This document shows positions 1-6,696 of a DNA stretch of 10,388 nucleotides, one piece after another (position 1 is the stretch's first letter; each line of letters opens with the position of its first letter). Made by a program: the position numbers and the translations under genes. Origin of the DNA: Candidatus Ventricola intestinavium (GTDB lineage Bacteria; Bacillota; Clostridia; Christensenellales; Aristaeellaceae); assembly GCA_018715105.1 (NCBI GenBank), contig DVMG01000084.1:1-10388 (forward strand), in the 5' to 3' direction. The notes under the pieces are model-generated. The model saw only the letters and a program-made list of their open reading frames with translations. It was not told the origin of the DNA and ran no database searches.

Positions 1-234
1 GGATTCAAGGTGACGGACATGCATCTGTTTGACCGGATGACCCGGCTTAACGGGGAAAACGGGCTTGAAGACTGGATTTACATGTTTATCAAAACGCCTT
101 TTGAGCGCATGACGCAGGGAGAGAAAGAGGAGCTGACCCGGCGGGCTGTGGACAGCCTGAGGCAGGAGCTGTGCAGGGACGGCATATGGTATGCGGATTA
201 TGTCCGCCTGAGAGGCCGGGCCCTCCTTGCATAA
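1..234 (+). CDS. SAM-dependent methyltransferase, C-terminal fragment
   Basis: The frame is open from base 1, so the gene begins upstream of the window; 77 residues and a TAA stop are visible. The GTG at 10 is probably internal, because the residues before it (GFK) continue the expected strand. The stretch LFDRMTRLNGENGLEDWIYMF followed by a charged helix (MTQGEKEELTRRAVDSLRQEL) and CRDGIWYADYVRLRGRALL resembles the C-terminus of Firmicute class I SAM methyltransferases. In those proteins a phenylalanine/arginine/proline-type strand, a GLExWIxMF motif and a final GxWxADYxRLRxxA strand close the fold. The SAM-binding motif itself lies outside the window, so the substrate cannot be guessed. No T-tailed terminator follows; an inverted repeat lies at 262-297. 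The family call is from memory of the pattern and is fairly likely, not certain. Confidence 0.6.
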   Translation, partial: GFKVTDMHLFDRMTRLNGENGLEDWIYMFIKTPFERMTQGEKEELTRRAVDSLRQELCRDGIWYADYVRLRGRALLA

Positions 235-261
235 CACAGCCGGTGGGTGGGGCTGCTCCTC

Positions 262-297
262 ATTCTGCGCAGAGAGGACGAAGCGTCTGCACAGAAT
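262..297. repeat. Imperfect inverted repeat after the methyltransferase stop
   Basis: Arms ATTCTGCGCAG (262-272) and CTGCACAGAAT (287-297) pair over 11 positions with one C/A mismatch, around a 14-nt loop. It starts 27 bp after the methyltransferase stop. There is no following T-run, so it is not a standard intrinsic terminator, though it could protect the 3' end of the transcript. Confidence 0.45.
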
Positions 298-510
298 TGC
301 ACGCATTGAAGAGGCCCTTTTTGAAAGGGAATGAAGCCAGGCGCTGCTTTTCCCGCTGCCTAAGGGCTTTCCGGTCTCCTCCTTCGGGAAATCCCGGCTA
401 CAGATGCGTCGCTTCTCTTTGGAATGTTGGATTTTTAGCCAGACGGCTTGATCCCCTTCTCTTCCGAAAACGAAGACATTATCAAAAAGGAGCATCTCCT
501 GGCAAGCGGA

Positions 511-530
511 GGGGGCGGATTTCCGCCCCC
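511..530 (+). other. GC-rich hairpin upstream of the VCBS-like gene
   Basis: GGGGGCGG (511-518) pairs perfectly with CCGCCCCC (523-530) across an ATTT loop, and A510/T531 can extend it. Only two T residues follow, so it is a weak terminator candidate at best. It lies 57 bp before the ATG at 588 and would fall in the 5' leader if transcription starts upstream. Confidence 0.4.
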
Positions 531-587
531 TTAAGACATGTGCCCTGCGCCTGCGGCATAGGTATCGCCGAGAAGACCAAAGGGGGG

Positions 588-1295
588 ATGAGCTTGCTAC
601 AACGCATCGCGGCCGCACGCGGTGACCTGACGGGGGACGGCAGGCTGGAGACGGTGACGCTCTTCGGCGTGCGGCCTGCCGGCTCCATCGCCTGGCAGCA
701 GATCACGTTGGAAATTGAGGATGGAGCAACGCATCGCCGGACACGCCTGCCTCTTCCTCAGGACGCGGGATACGATCCGCAGATCATCCTTGGCCACATG
801 ATCAGCCGCGCAAAGGAGGATGTGCTGATCTCTGTGGATTCAGGCGGAAGCGGCGGCGTGGGGTATTACACCGTATACAGCTGGCAGGACGGAACATACC
901 GCATGATTTTTGACAGTGAATCCTTTGCCGCGGCGTTTCCCTACATGGTGACATATCAGGATCAGTATGTGGTGCGGGCAGAGAGCCCGGCCAACGGGAT
1001 GGTGTACCTGATCGACATATCCGGCAGGGATGAAGCGTATCTGCGCGAGATTTACGATGAGGATGGCCGGCTTCTGCATGATGTGGAGGGCTTTGTCGAT
1101 CCCATCAGCCTGCTGTATCCGGCGGATGTCAACCGGGACGGCCTGCTGGAGCTGGTGGCCTGGCAGAGAATCAGCGGGCTGTATCATGCCGACGGCCTGG
1201 GCGATTTCATCAATACCCTGGCCTCTGCCTCCGGCGGCACGGGTTTTGAGCTGAGCACGCAGACAGTCGGCATCTTCGGCACACCAAGGAGCTGA
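588..1295 (+). CDS. VCBS/FG-GAP repeat-like protein
   Basis: A 235-residue protein of unknown job from a Firmicute family annotated as VCBS repeat-containing. Two blade-like acidic motifs stand out: RGDLTGDGRLETVTLFG at residues 11-27 and PADVNRDGLLELVAWQ at 178-193. Both have the DxxxDGxxE spacing of Ca-binding FG-GAP/VCBS loops. A Gly/Ser-rich turn (SVDSGGSGGVGYYTVYSW, 82-99) and a closing VGIFG strand also fit the family as I remember it. Start choice: the ATG at 588 directly abuts an AAAGGGGGG stretch (579-587), which is too close for ideal spacing. The TTG at 594 (fourth base after AGC) would sit 6 nt from that SD, so translation may start there, two codons later. There is no signal peptide in either version, which is odd because such domains are usually extracellular. 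The next gene lies 122 bp downstream on the same strand. Confidence 0.65.
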   Translation: MSLLQRIAAARGDLTGDGRLETVTLFGVRPAGSIAWQQITLEIEDGATHRRTRLPLPQDAGYDPQIILGHMISRAKEDVLISVDSGGSGGVGYYTVYSWQDGTYRMIFDSESFAAAFPYMVTYQDQYVVRAESPANGMVYLIDISGRDEAYLREIYDEDGRLLHDVEGFVDPISLLYPADVNRDGLLELVAWQRISGLYHADGLGDFINTLASASGGTGFELSTQTVGIFGTPRS

Positions 1296-1417
1296 AAAAA
1301 TTTTCCGTATTTTTTCCGAATCAGGGGATTTTCGGGAACCTTTTGGGGCGTTTGTCCGTCTGTATGGTATCGGGCAGCGAAGCCTGAGACACAATACATG
1401 CAGGAGGACAGGAAACC

Positions 1418-2065
1418 ATGAAGAAAATTTGGATAGCCGCATTGATTGTACTGGCGCTTGTGGGCGCGTATGCCGTATATGCGCAGAGCGCGGAAAACGC
1501 CGGGAACGCAGGCCAGCCTGCCACAAATGGCACGGCTCAGCCCCCCGCCGGGTCAACGGATGCGCCTCAGAGCGCGGTGGATGAGAGTGCGCAGCCGGAG
1601 GCAACAGACGGAACGGAGAATCCCGAAGAAGAAACGCAGGAGATTCAGACGCTCACCGGAGAAATCCTGGAGGTGGGCGGAGATTTCATCCTTCTTCGCG
1701 ACGAACAGCTGGGGGAGGTGCACATCAATTTCACGGAGGACACCGAGTTTGAAGGCGCCGGGCGCGAAACACTTGTTGCCGGGCAGTATGCGGTGGTGCT
1801 CTACAACGGGGTGATGACCCGTTCGCTCCCGCCCATCGCCACGGCGATGAAGGTCGGCGTGTATGAAATCACAGGCGCGGTGGCGCAGGTGCAGGAGGAT
1901 GGCCGGGTGCTGATCGACCGCGCGGATGTAAGCAGCCAGGTGCTGGCCACCCTGCCGGAAGGCGCGCAGACGCCTGAAGTCGGCGAGACGATCACCATCT
2001 ATACAAACGGTGTGATGACACTGTCCCTGCCGGCGCAGGTGAATGCAATCGGCGTAAAAAAATAA
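1418..2065 (+). CDS. Exported protein with tandem beta-rich domains, function unknown
   Basis: A 215-residue protein. Residues 1-22 form an N-terminal signal (MKK, hydrophobic IWIAALIVLALVGAYAV, likely cleavage at VYA/Q). Residues 23-77 are a low-complexity Ala/Gln/Glu/Pro/Thr linker with no Cys. Two related copies of a small domain follow, at about 78-150 and 151-215. Both begin TG-x-(I/V) and both end with NGVMTxSLPxxxxAxxVGV-type text (NGVMTRSLPP at 130-139, NGVMTLSLPA at 197-206), which indicates an internal duplication. I expect OB-like or small barrel strands (GEILEVGGDFILLRD, GEVHINFTEDTEF), similar to unnamed domains common in clostridial envelope proteins, but I cannot name a family with confidence. 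AGGAGG at 1402-1407 lies 10 nt before the ATG. A strong terminator follows at 2080-2119. Likely located at the outer face of the membrane, possibly held by an uncleaved N-terminus. Confidence 0.75.
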   Translation: MKKIWIAALIVLALVGAYAVYAQSAENAGNAGQPATNGTAQPPAGSTDAPQSAVDESAQPEATDGTENPEEETQEIQTLTGEILEVGGDFILLRDEQLGEVHINFTEDTEFEGAGRETLVAGQYAVVLYNGVMTRSLPPIATAMKVGVYEITGAVAQVQEDGRVLIDRADVSSQVLATLPEGAQTPEVGETITIYTNGVMTLSLPAQVNAIGVKK

Positions 2066-2079
2066 AAGACAGCGTTTTG

Positions 2080-2119
2080 CGGCCGCCTTTGCCCAAACAG
2101 GGAAAGGCGGCCGTTCTTA
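2080..2119 (+). terminator. Intrinsic terminator of the tandem-domain gene
   Basis: CGGCCGCCTTT-g-CCC (2080-2094) pairs with GGG-AAAGGCGGCCG (2100-2113), giving 14 bp with one bulged G and an AAACA loop. A short T-rich tail (TTCTTAT) follows. It starts 15 bp after the stop codon of the gene at 1418-2065. Confidence 0.8.
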
Positions 2120-2129
2120 TCCAAAAAAT

Positions 2130-2243
2130 AAACCGGCACCACCGGTCAGAACGCTGGTAAAGTGCTTTTTCCCCCCTTTTTGGGGGGAAAAGACACTCCC
2201 ACAATCCTTGGAAAAGCAACGCTCTGACCGGCACAGCCGGTTT
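2130..2243 (-). terminator. Large structured element, probable 3' end of the opp operon
   Basis: Outer arms at 2130-2153 and 2220-2243 are 24 nt each. They pair as 8 bp, a 4x4 internal loop and 12 bp, with one position that is A/C on the + RNA but a G-U pair on the - RNA. Nested inside, 2161-2176 pairs with 2182-2197 (six C-G pairs plus TTTT/AAAA, loop TTTTT). Each outer arm is itself a small ACCGG...CCGGT hairpin, so alternative folds exist. Read on the - strand the structure ends in GGTTTATTTTTT, a good U-tract, about 108 nt after the oppF stop. The better pairing and U-tract on that strand favour a role as opp operon terminator or 3' stabiliser. Confidence 0.6.
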
Positions 2244-2269
2244 GTTGTTATGGTTATAAATCCTTTTTA

Positions 2270-2284
2270 GCCTGGGTCCCAGGC
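2270..2284. repeat. Perfect 7-bp palindrome downstream of oppF
   Basis: GCCTGGG-T-CCCAGGC is a perfect inverted repeat with a single central base, lying in the 3' untranslated region of the opp operon. A one-base loop is too short for a good RNA hairpin without opening the inner pairs. A protein-binding site or chance are both possible. Confidence 0.3.
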
Positions 2285-2350
2285 GCAACGCCGCAAGATT
2301 GACAGCATTGCGTCGGGGATGCAGCCGGCATCAGGACATCGGGCATTCGC

Positions 2351-3324
2351 TCAGCCGCTGACAGCATGACAGGCCACAAAGTGACCGGGCGCCGCCTCGC
2401 GCAACGCGGGACGCTCCTGCGCACACCGCTCGGTGGCATAGGGGCAGCGGGCGCGGAAACGGCAGCCGTTTGGCGGATCAATGGGCGTGGGCACATCGCC
2501 GGACAGATGGATGCGCGTGCTCGCGGCCGCCAGATCGGGATCGGGAATCGGCACGGCGCTCATAAGCGCCTGCGTATAGGGGTGAAGCGTATGGCGATAG
2601 AGCTCATCGACCGGCGCGCTTTCAACCATGCATCCCAGATACATCACACCGACGTGATGCGAGATATGGCGAACCATGGACAGATCGTGCGATACGAAGA
2701 GATAGGAAAGAGAGAACTTTTCCTGAAGCGATTCCAGCGTGTTGATGACCTGCGCCTGAATCGATACATCCAGCGCGGAAATCGGCTCGTCGCAGACGAT
2801 GAATTCCGGGCCGGATGCCAGCGCGCGCGCAATGCCCACCCGCTGGCGCTGTCCGCCGGAAAACTCATGCGGATAGCGCTGCATGTGGTCGGGCTTGAGC
2901 CCGACCAGGTCAATCAGCTCGCGCACACGCGCCTGCTGCTGCGCATCGGACATACCGCTTTTGCGAAGCGGCTCGGCGATGATAGAGGAAACCGTCATCC
3001 GGGGATTCAGGGAGGCATACGGATCCTGAAAGATCATCTGCATGCGGCGGCGGAAAGGGGCCTGCTGCTTTTCATTCATGTGGGTGATGTCCTGCCCGTC
3101 AAAGAGCACCTGCCCGTCCGTAGGCTCATAGAGCCGGACGATGCTGCGGCCCACCGTTGTTTTGCCGCAGCCGGATTCGCCGACAAGGCCGAATGTCTCG
3201 CCGGGACGGATGGAAAAGCTCACATCGTCCACCGCCTTGAGCAGGCGGCGCGGCTTCCCGCTCAGCGTGCGCCCGACGGGGAAATACATCTTGAGATGGC
3301 GCGTTTCAACGATCGGTGTAGGAT

Positions 3325-3328
<4 letters not shown>
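2351..3328 (-). CDS. oppF: Oligopeptide ABC transporter ATP-binding protein OppF
   Basis: A 325-residue cytoplasmic ATPase, one of the two motor subunits for peptide import through OppB-OppC. Visible motifs in order: Walker A GESGCGKT (50-57), Q-loop Gln101 in MIFQDPYASLNP, ABC signature FSGGQ (156-160), Walker B FIVCDE (176-181) and switch His214 in VSHD. The C-terminal oligo_HPY extension carries Cys289, 295, 302 and 320 (CRFRARCPYATERC...C). This cysteine pattern is typical of Opp/Dpp ATPases, and in structurally studied relatives it binds a 4Fe-4S cluster. The ATG overlaps the oppD stop as ATGA, so the two are translationally coupled. The length of the protein and its place after oppD fit OppF rather than OppD. 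It is the last gene of the operon; the signature begins with F instead of L, which is a tolerated variation. Confidence 0.93.
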
Positions 3329-4323
<995 letters not shown>

Positions 4324-4351
4324 GGAGGATCCTCCCGTCCGTGGCTTGATT

Positions 4352-4383
4352 TTTTTCCCGGCGGACATGCCTGCCGGGAAAAA
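4352..4383 (-). other. Stable intercistronic hairpin between oppC and oppD
   Basis: 4352-4362 (TTTTTCCCGGC) pairs perfectly over 11 bp with 4373-4383 (GCCGGGAAAAA). Two more G-C pairs (4363-4364 with 4370-4371) form past a bulged T, leaving an ACATG loop. It begins 7 nt after the oppC stop and ends 28 nt before the oppD ATG. On the opp transcript the hairpin is followed by A residues rather than U, so it is not a terminator. It is better read as a stability or processing element. Confidence 0.6.
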
Positions 4384-4390
4384 GAAGGGG

Positions 4391-5296
4391 TCATTTGTTC
4401 ATCTTGGGATCAAGCGCATCGCGCAGGCCATCGCCGATGAAATTCAGAGAGAACATCGTCAGGCTGATGGCGGCGATGGGGAAGAACATCTGATAGGGAG
4501 CGCTGTTGAGCTTTTCGATGGCGGCATTGGCCAGTGTGCCCCAGGAAGCCATCGGCGAGGCAATGCCAATGCCCAGGAAGGAGAGAAACGCCTCGGAAAA
4601 AATCGCGCTGGGCACGAGGAACATCACCGAGACGATGATGGGCCCCATGGCGTTGGGAAGCAGATGCCGGATGAGGATCTCAAAATCGCTCGCGCCGGCC
4701 AGCTTGGCGGCGAGCGCGTATTCCTGATGCTTGAGGCTGACCACCTGCGAGCGCGTGATGCGCGCCGTGCCCACCCACGAGGAGATGCACAGCGCAATGA
4801 GGATGGAGCGCACGTTGGAGCCCATGAGCATCATCAGCAGGATGATGTAAAGCAGCGATGGCAGCGCAATGAGGATATCCACAATGCGCATCATGATGTT
4901 GTCCACCATGCCGCCGACATAGCCGGCAATGCCGCCGTAAAGCACCCCAATGACCATGTTGACCAGGGCCGCCACCACCCCGATGGTCAGGCTGATGCGC
5001 GCGCCGTAGAGCACGCGCACATACAGGTCGCGGCCAAGGGCATCCGTGCCGAACCAGTGCTCGGCCGACGGCCATTCGGAGACGTGGAAGAAATCCGCCG
5101 TTTCATAATCATAGGGGCAGAACATCGGCCCAAAGATTGCAAACAGGGCGACAATCGCGATTACGATCAACCCGAAGACGGCCAGCTTATCGCGGCGAAA
5201 GCGCCGCCACGCATCCTTCCAGAAAGAGACGGACGGACGCGAGATCTGATCGGCGTTCAGGGTGGACGTGTCAAGCGGCTGATAGCGGTTATCCAT
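4391..5296 (-). CDS. oppC: Oligopeptide ABC transporter permease OppC
   Basis: A 301-residue inner-membrane subunit that forms the peptide channel with OppB. It has a polar N-terminal tail (1-37) typical of OppC/DppC, a first membrane segment at about 39-57, and an external loop with the family text WFGTDALGRDLYVRVLYGARISL (81-103). The BPD_transp_1 core follows, with the EAA-like loop ALAAKLAGASDFEILIRHLLPNAMGPI (194-220), which docks on the ATPases. It ends LNFIGDGLRDALDPKMNK, the usual C-terminus. The ATG at 5296 has GGGAGG 8 nt upstream. A second ATG at 5353 overlaps the oppB stop as ATGA and would add 19 residues, but it has no good SD and those residues do not look conserved. Confidence 0.93.
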   Translation of the reverse strand: MDNRYQPLDTSTLNADQISRPSVSFWKDAWRRFRRDKLAVFGLIVIAIVALFAIFGPMFCPYDYETADFFHVSEWPSAEHWFGTDALGRDLYVRVLYGARISLTIGVVAALVNMVIGVLYGGIAGYVGGMVDNIMMRIVDILIALPSLLYIILLMMLMGSNVRSILIALCISSWVGTARITRSQVVSLKHQEYALAAKLAGASDFEILIRHLLPNAMGPIIVSVMFLVPSAIFSEAFLSFLGIGIASPMASWGTLANAAIEKLNSAPYQMFFPIAAISLTMFSLNFIGDGLRDALDPKMNK

Positions 5297-5349
5297 GTGC
5301 AATTCCTCCCAAGACAGTGAAAACGGGATGAGCCTGAAGGTGGGCAGAG

Positions 5350-6273
5350 TCATTCATCCATTTTAACACGTGGATCAATGATGCCGTAAGCGATATCGAC
5401 AATCAGATTGCAGATGACGACGAACAGACCCAGGAAAATCGTGACGCCCATGATGATGTTGTAGTCGCGGGACGTGATGGAATCGACGAAGTATTTGCCA
5501 AGACCGGGAATGGCGAACAGCCGCTCCACGATAAAGGAGCCGGTAAGCAGGTTGGCAATCAGCGTGCCCAGATACGTGACAACCGGCAAAATGGCATTGC
5601 GAAGCCCATGCTTGCAGATGACCATGAACTCGCTCACGCCCTTGGCGCGCGCCGTTCGGATGTAATCCTGCTGCATGATTTCCAGCATCGAAGAGCGCGT
5701 CATGCGCGCGATATAGGCGATGGGAGAAAAGGAAAGGCACACAACCGGCAGAATATAATGCCGCCAGGTGGACAGGCCATACGTCGGAAGCCAGCCCAGC
5801 ACGCCGACAAACAGATACATCAGCAGCACCGAGATGACAAACAAGGGCACGCACACGCCAATGGTGGCCAGAACCATGGAGATGCCGTCAAACAGGCTGC
5901 CGCGTTTGACGGCGGAGACGATGCCCAGGGCCACGCCCACCACCAGGGAAAAGACGATGGACAAAAGGCCGATTTTGGCCGAAATGGGAAAACCGCGGGC
6001 GATCAGGTCGTTGACCTGCACAGTGGTATTTTTATAGGAAATACCGAAGTCGCCGCGCAGGATGTTTTCCATGTAGCGTATATATTGGATATACGTGGGC
6101 TGATCCAGGCCGTACTTCTCATTCAGCCGTTCCATCACGGCTTCCGGAACCCCCTGCTCTCCCTTTGAAAACGGGCTGCCGGGTATGGCATGCATCATAA
6201 AAAAGCAGACCGTGATCAGCACGACCATGGTGATAAGGCCCGAAAGGACACGCTTGAGGATATACTTGCCCAC
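5350..6273 (-). CDS. oppB: Oligopeptide ABC transporter permease OppB
   Basis: A 307-residue membrane protein and first gene of the opp operon. It starts with the conserved KYILKRVLSGLITMVVLITVCFFMMHAIPGSPF (first membrane segment plus the PGxPF motif). It then has NEKYGLDQPTYIQYIRYMENILRGDFGISY (51-80) and the BPD_transp_1 core with the EAA loop RTARAKGVSEFMVICKHGLRNAILP (206-230). The end, IIDPRVKMDE, is also typical. The start is a GTG at 6273, chosen because AAGGGGG lies 8 nt upstream and the family begins there. An ATG at 6315 in frame would add 14 residues and would read through the SD itself. The next gene, oppC, starts 53 bp after the stop. Confidence 0.93.
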   Translation of the reverse strand: MGKYILKRVLSGLITMVVLITVCFFMMHAIPGSPFSKGEQGVPEAVMERLNEKYGLDQPTYIQYIRYMENILRGDFGISYKNTTVQVNDLIARGFPISAKIGLLSIVFSLVVGVALGIVSAVKRGSLFDGISMVLATIGVCVPLFVISVLLMYLFVGVLGWLPTYGLSTWRHYILPVVCLSFSPIAYIARMTRSSMLEIMQQDYIRTARAKGVSEFMVICKHGLRNAILPVVTYLGTLIANLLTGSFIVERLFAIPGLGKYFVDSITSRDYNIIMGVTIFLGLFVVICNLIVDIAYGIIDPRVKMDE

Positions 6274-6311
6274 GAGGGATTCCCCCTTCTTTTTCGTCTG
6301 AACAGCTGCGA

Positions 6312-6386
6312 TCACCGCATAAAAAACACGCGCCCCATGCCGTGTTGCCCCATTCCCTGTACACGGTTTGCCGGCATAAAATCCAT
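6312..6386 (-). CDS. Possible Met-rich leader peptide of the opp operon
   Basis: A 24-codon ORF in the opp leader: MDFMPANRVQGMGQHGMGRVFFMR. Five of 24 residues are Met and there is a local GMGQ-HGMGR repetition. It stops 38 nt before the oppB GTG. The SD is weak: GAGCGGG directly abuts the first ATG, and GGATGG precedes the second ATG at 6377. Its last codons overlap the putative terminator hairpin of the leader, as in ribosome-mediated attenuators. It could equally be a chance ORF. Confidence 0.2.
   Translation of the reverse strand: MDFMPANRVQGMGQHGMGRVFFMR
6321..6366 (-). promoter_or_regulatory. Putative transcription attenuator in the opp leader
   Basis: Three segments on the - strand can pair in two exclusive ways. 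CCGTGT (6366-6361) pairs with ACACGG (6345-6340). Alternatively AACACG-GC (6346-6339) pairs with GC-g-CGTGTT (down to 6325), followed by TTTTTT (6326-6321), which has the form of a weak intrinsic terminator. The oppB GTG lies 47 nt further on. The stems are short (6-8 bp), so this is a suggestion based on pairing alone. Confidence 0.3.
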
Positions 6387-6486
6387 CCCGCTCAAAAGCG
6401 CTTTTCTTTTTTTAACCGAATCAGGGCTCTGCCCGCTCCCCCTGCGAAGAGGGAACCCGTCTGCGCGCGGCTTGAATATTGTTTCC

Positions 6487-6515
6487 ATTATATCTCCCTT
6501 TAGCTGGAATTTCAA
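6487..6515 (-). promoter_or_regulatory. Sigma-A promoter of the oppBCDF operon
   Basis: On the - strand TTGAAA (6515-6510) is followed after exactly 17 bp by a perfect TATAAT (6492-6487). Transcription should begin near 6480, giving a leader of about 205 nt before the oppB GTG. No other pair of similar quality lies between here and oppB. Confidence 0.8.
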
Positions 6516-6540
6516 CCTCCTTTTGCCGGATTGGAGGCGA

Positions 6541-6570
6541 TTTGAATGAATTTGTTTGTAAAAATTCAAA
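6541..6570. promoter_or_regulatory. AT-rich inverted repeat midway between the divergent opp promoters
   Basis: TTTGAAT (6541-6547) and ATTCAAA (6564-6570) form a 7-bp inverted repeat; an overlapping one is TGAATTT (6547-6553) with AAATTCA (6562-6568). The element lies 25 bp from the -35 box of the oppB promoter and 24 bp from that of the oppA promoter, so it is centred between them. This placement suits an operator acting on both sides. It does not match a CodY box well, and no regulator gene is in the window. Confidence 0.4.
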
Positions 6571-6594
6571 AATGCGTCCCCGGGAATTTCATGC

Positions 6595-6623
6595 TTGACA
6601 AAAACGGAAGCTTTTGTTATTCT
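6595..6623 (+). promoter_or_regulatory. Sigma-A promoter of oppA
   Basis: A perfect TTGACA (6595-6600), a 17-bp spacer and TATTCT (6618-6623), with a TGT extended -10 at 6615-6617. Start of transcription is expected near 6630, about 67 nt before the oppA ATG. Confidence 0.85.
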
Positions 6624-6639
6624 GATACCATATTCAACC

Positions 6640-6663
6640 CAAAAGTGGTAAGCTCCGCTTTTG
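6640..6663 (+). other. Hairpin at the 5' end of the oppA leader
   Basis: CAAAAGTGG (6640-6648) pairs with CCGCTTTTG (6655-6663), 9 bp including one G-U, around a TAAGCT loop. It begins about 10 nt after the predicted transcription start and ends 22 nt before the SD, leaving the SD free. No U-tract follows. A 5' stem of this kind commonly protects Gram-positive mRNAs from decay. Confidence 0.45.
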
Positions 6664-6696
6664 CCGTGAATGGAATCTGATCAATGGAGGGCATGC

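Larger units (their letters stand above)
235..587. other. 353-bp stretch without a convincing gene, several hairpins
   Basis: No reading frame here has a start with an SD site and a plausible protein. The + frame that leads into the next gene stays open but encodes an Arg/Pro/Cys-rich chain with no hydrophobic or domain-like pattern. Visible structures are an 11-bp imperfect inverted repeat (262-272 with 287-297), a 6-bp CCCTTT/AAAGGG hairpin with a 3-nt loop (315-329), a 5-bp AGGAG/CTCCT hairpin (488-500) and an 8-bp GC hairpin (511-530). I saw no known ncRNA or riboswitch core and no convincing -35/-10 pair. Confidence 0.5.

Noticed and set aside
171..587. N-terminal extension of the VCBS-like gene back to an ATG at 171
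   Set aside because: It would overlap the methyltransferase end, has no SD, and encodes an Arg/Pro/Cys-rich stretch without family resemblance.
1341..1368. Promoter for the tandem-domain gene (TTTTGG, 16 bp, TATGGT)
   Set aside because: Both boxes match the consensus poorly; read-through from the upstream gene is equally possible.
840..1604. A 254-codon - strand frame across the VCBS-like gene and the gap after it
   Set aside because: It spans the whole of a better-supported gene and its downstream gap, has no SD and no recognisable protein features.
2130..2243. A MITE or other small mobile element
   Set aside because: The long inverted arms are suggestive, but I see no target-site duplication at the ends, and copy number cannot be judged from one window. 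A terminator role explains the position better.
6391..6413. A + strand terminator (CGCT-CAAA-AGCG followed by a T-rich run)
   Set aside because: The stem is only 4 bp, and no + strand transcript is expected to end here.
6547..6568. CodY binding site in the opp control region
   Set aside because: The AT-rich inverted repeat differs from the CodY consensus at several positions and in spacing, and the organism may not carry CodY. It is kept only as an unnamed operator candidate.
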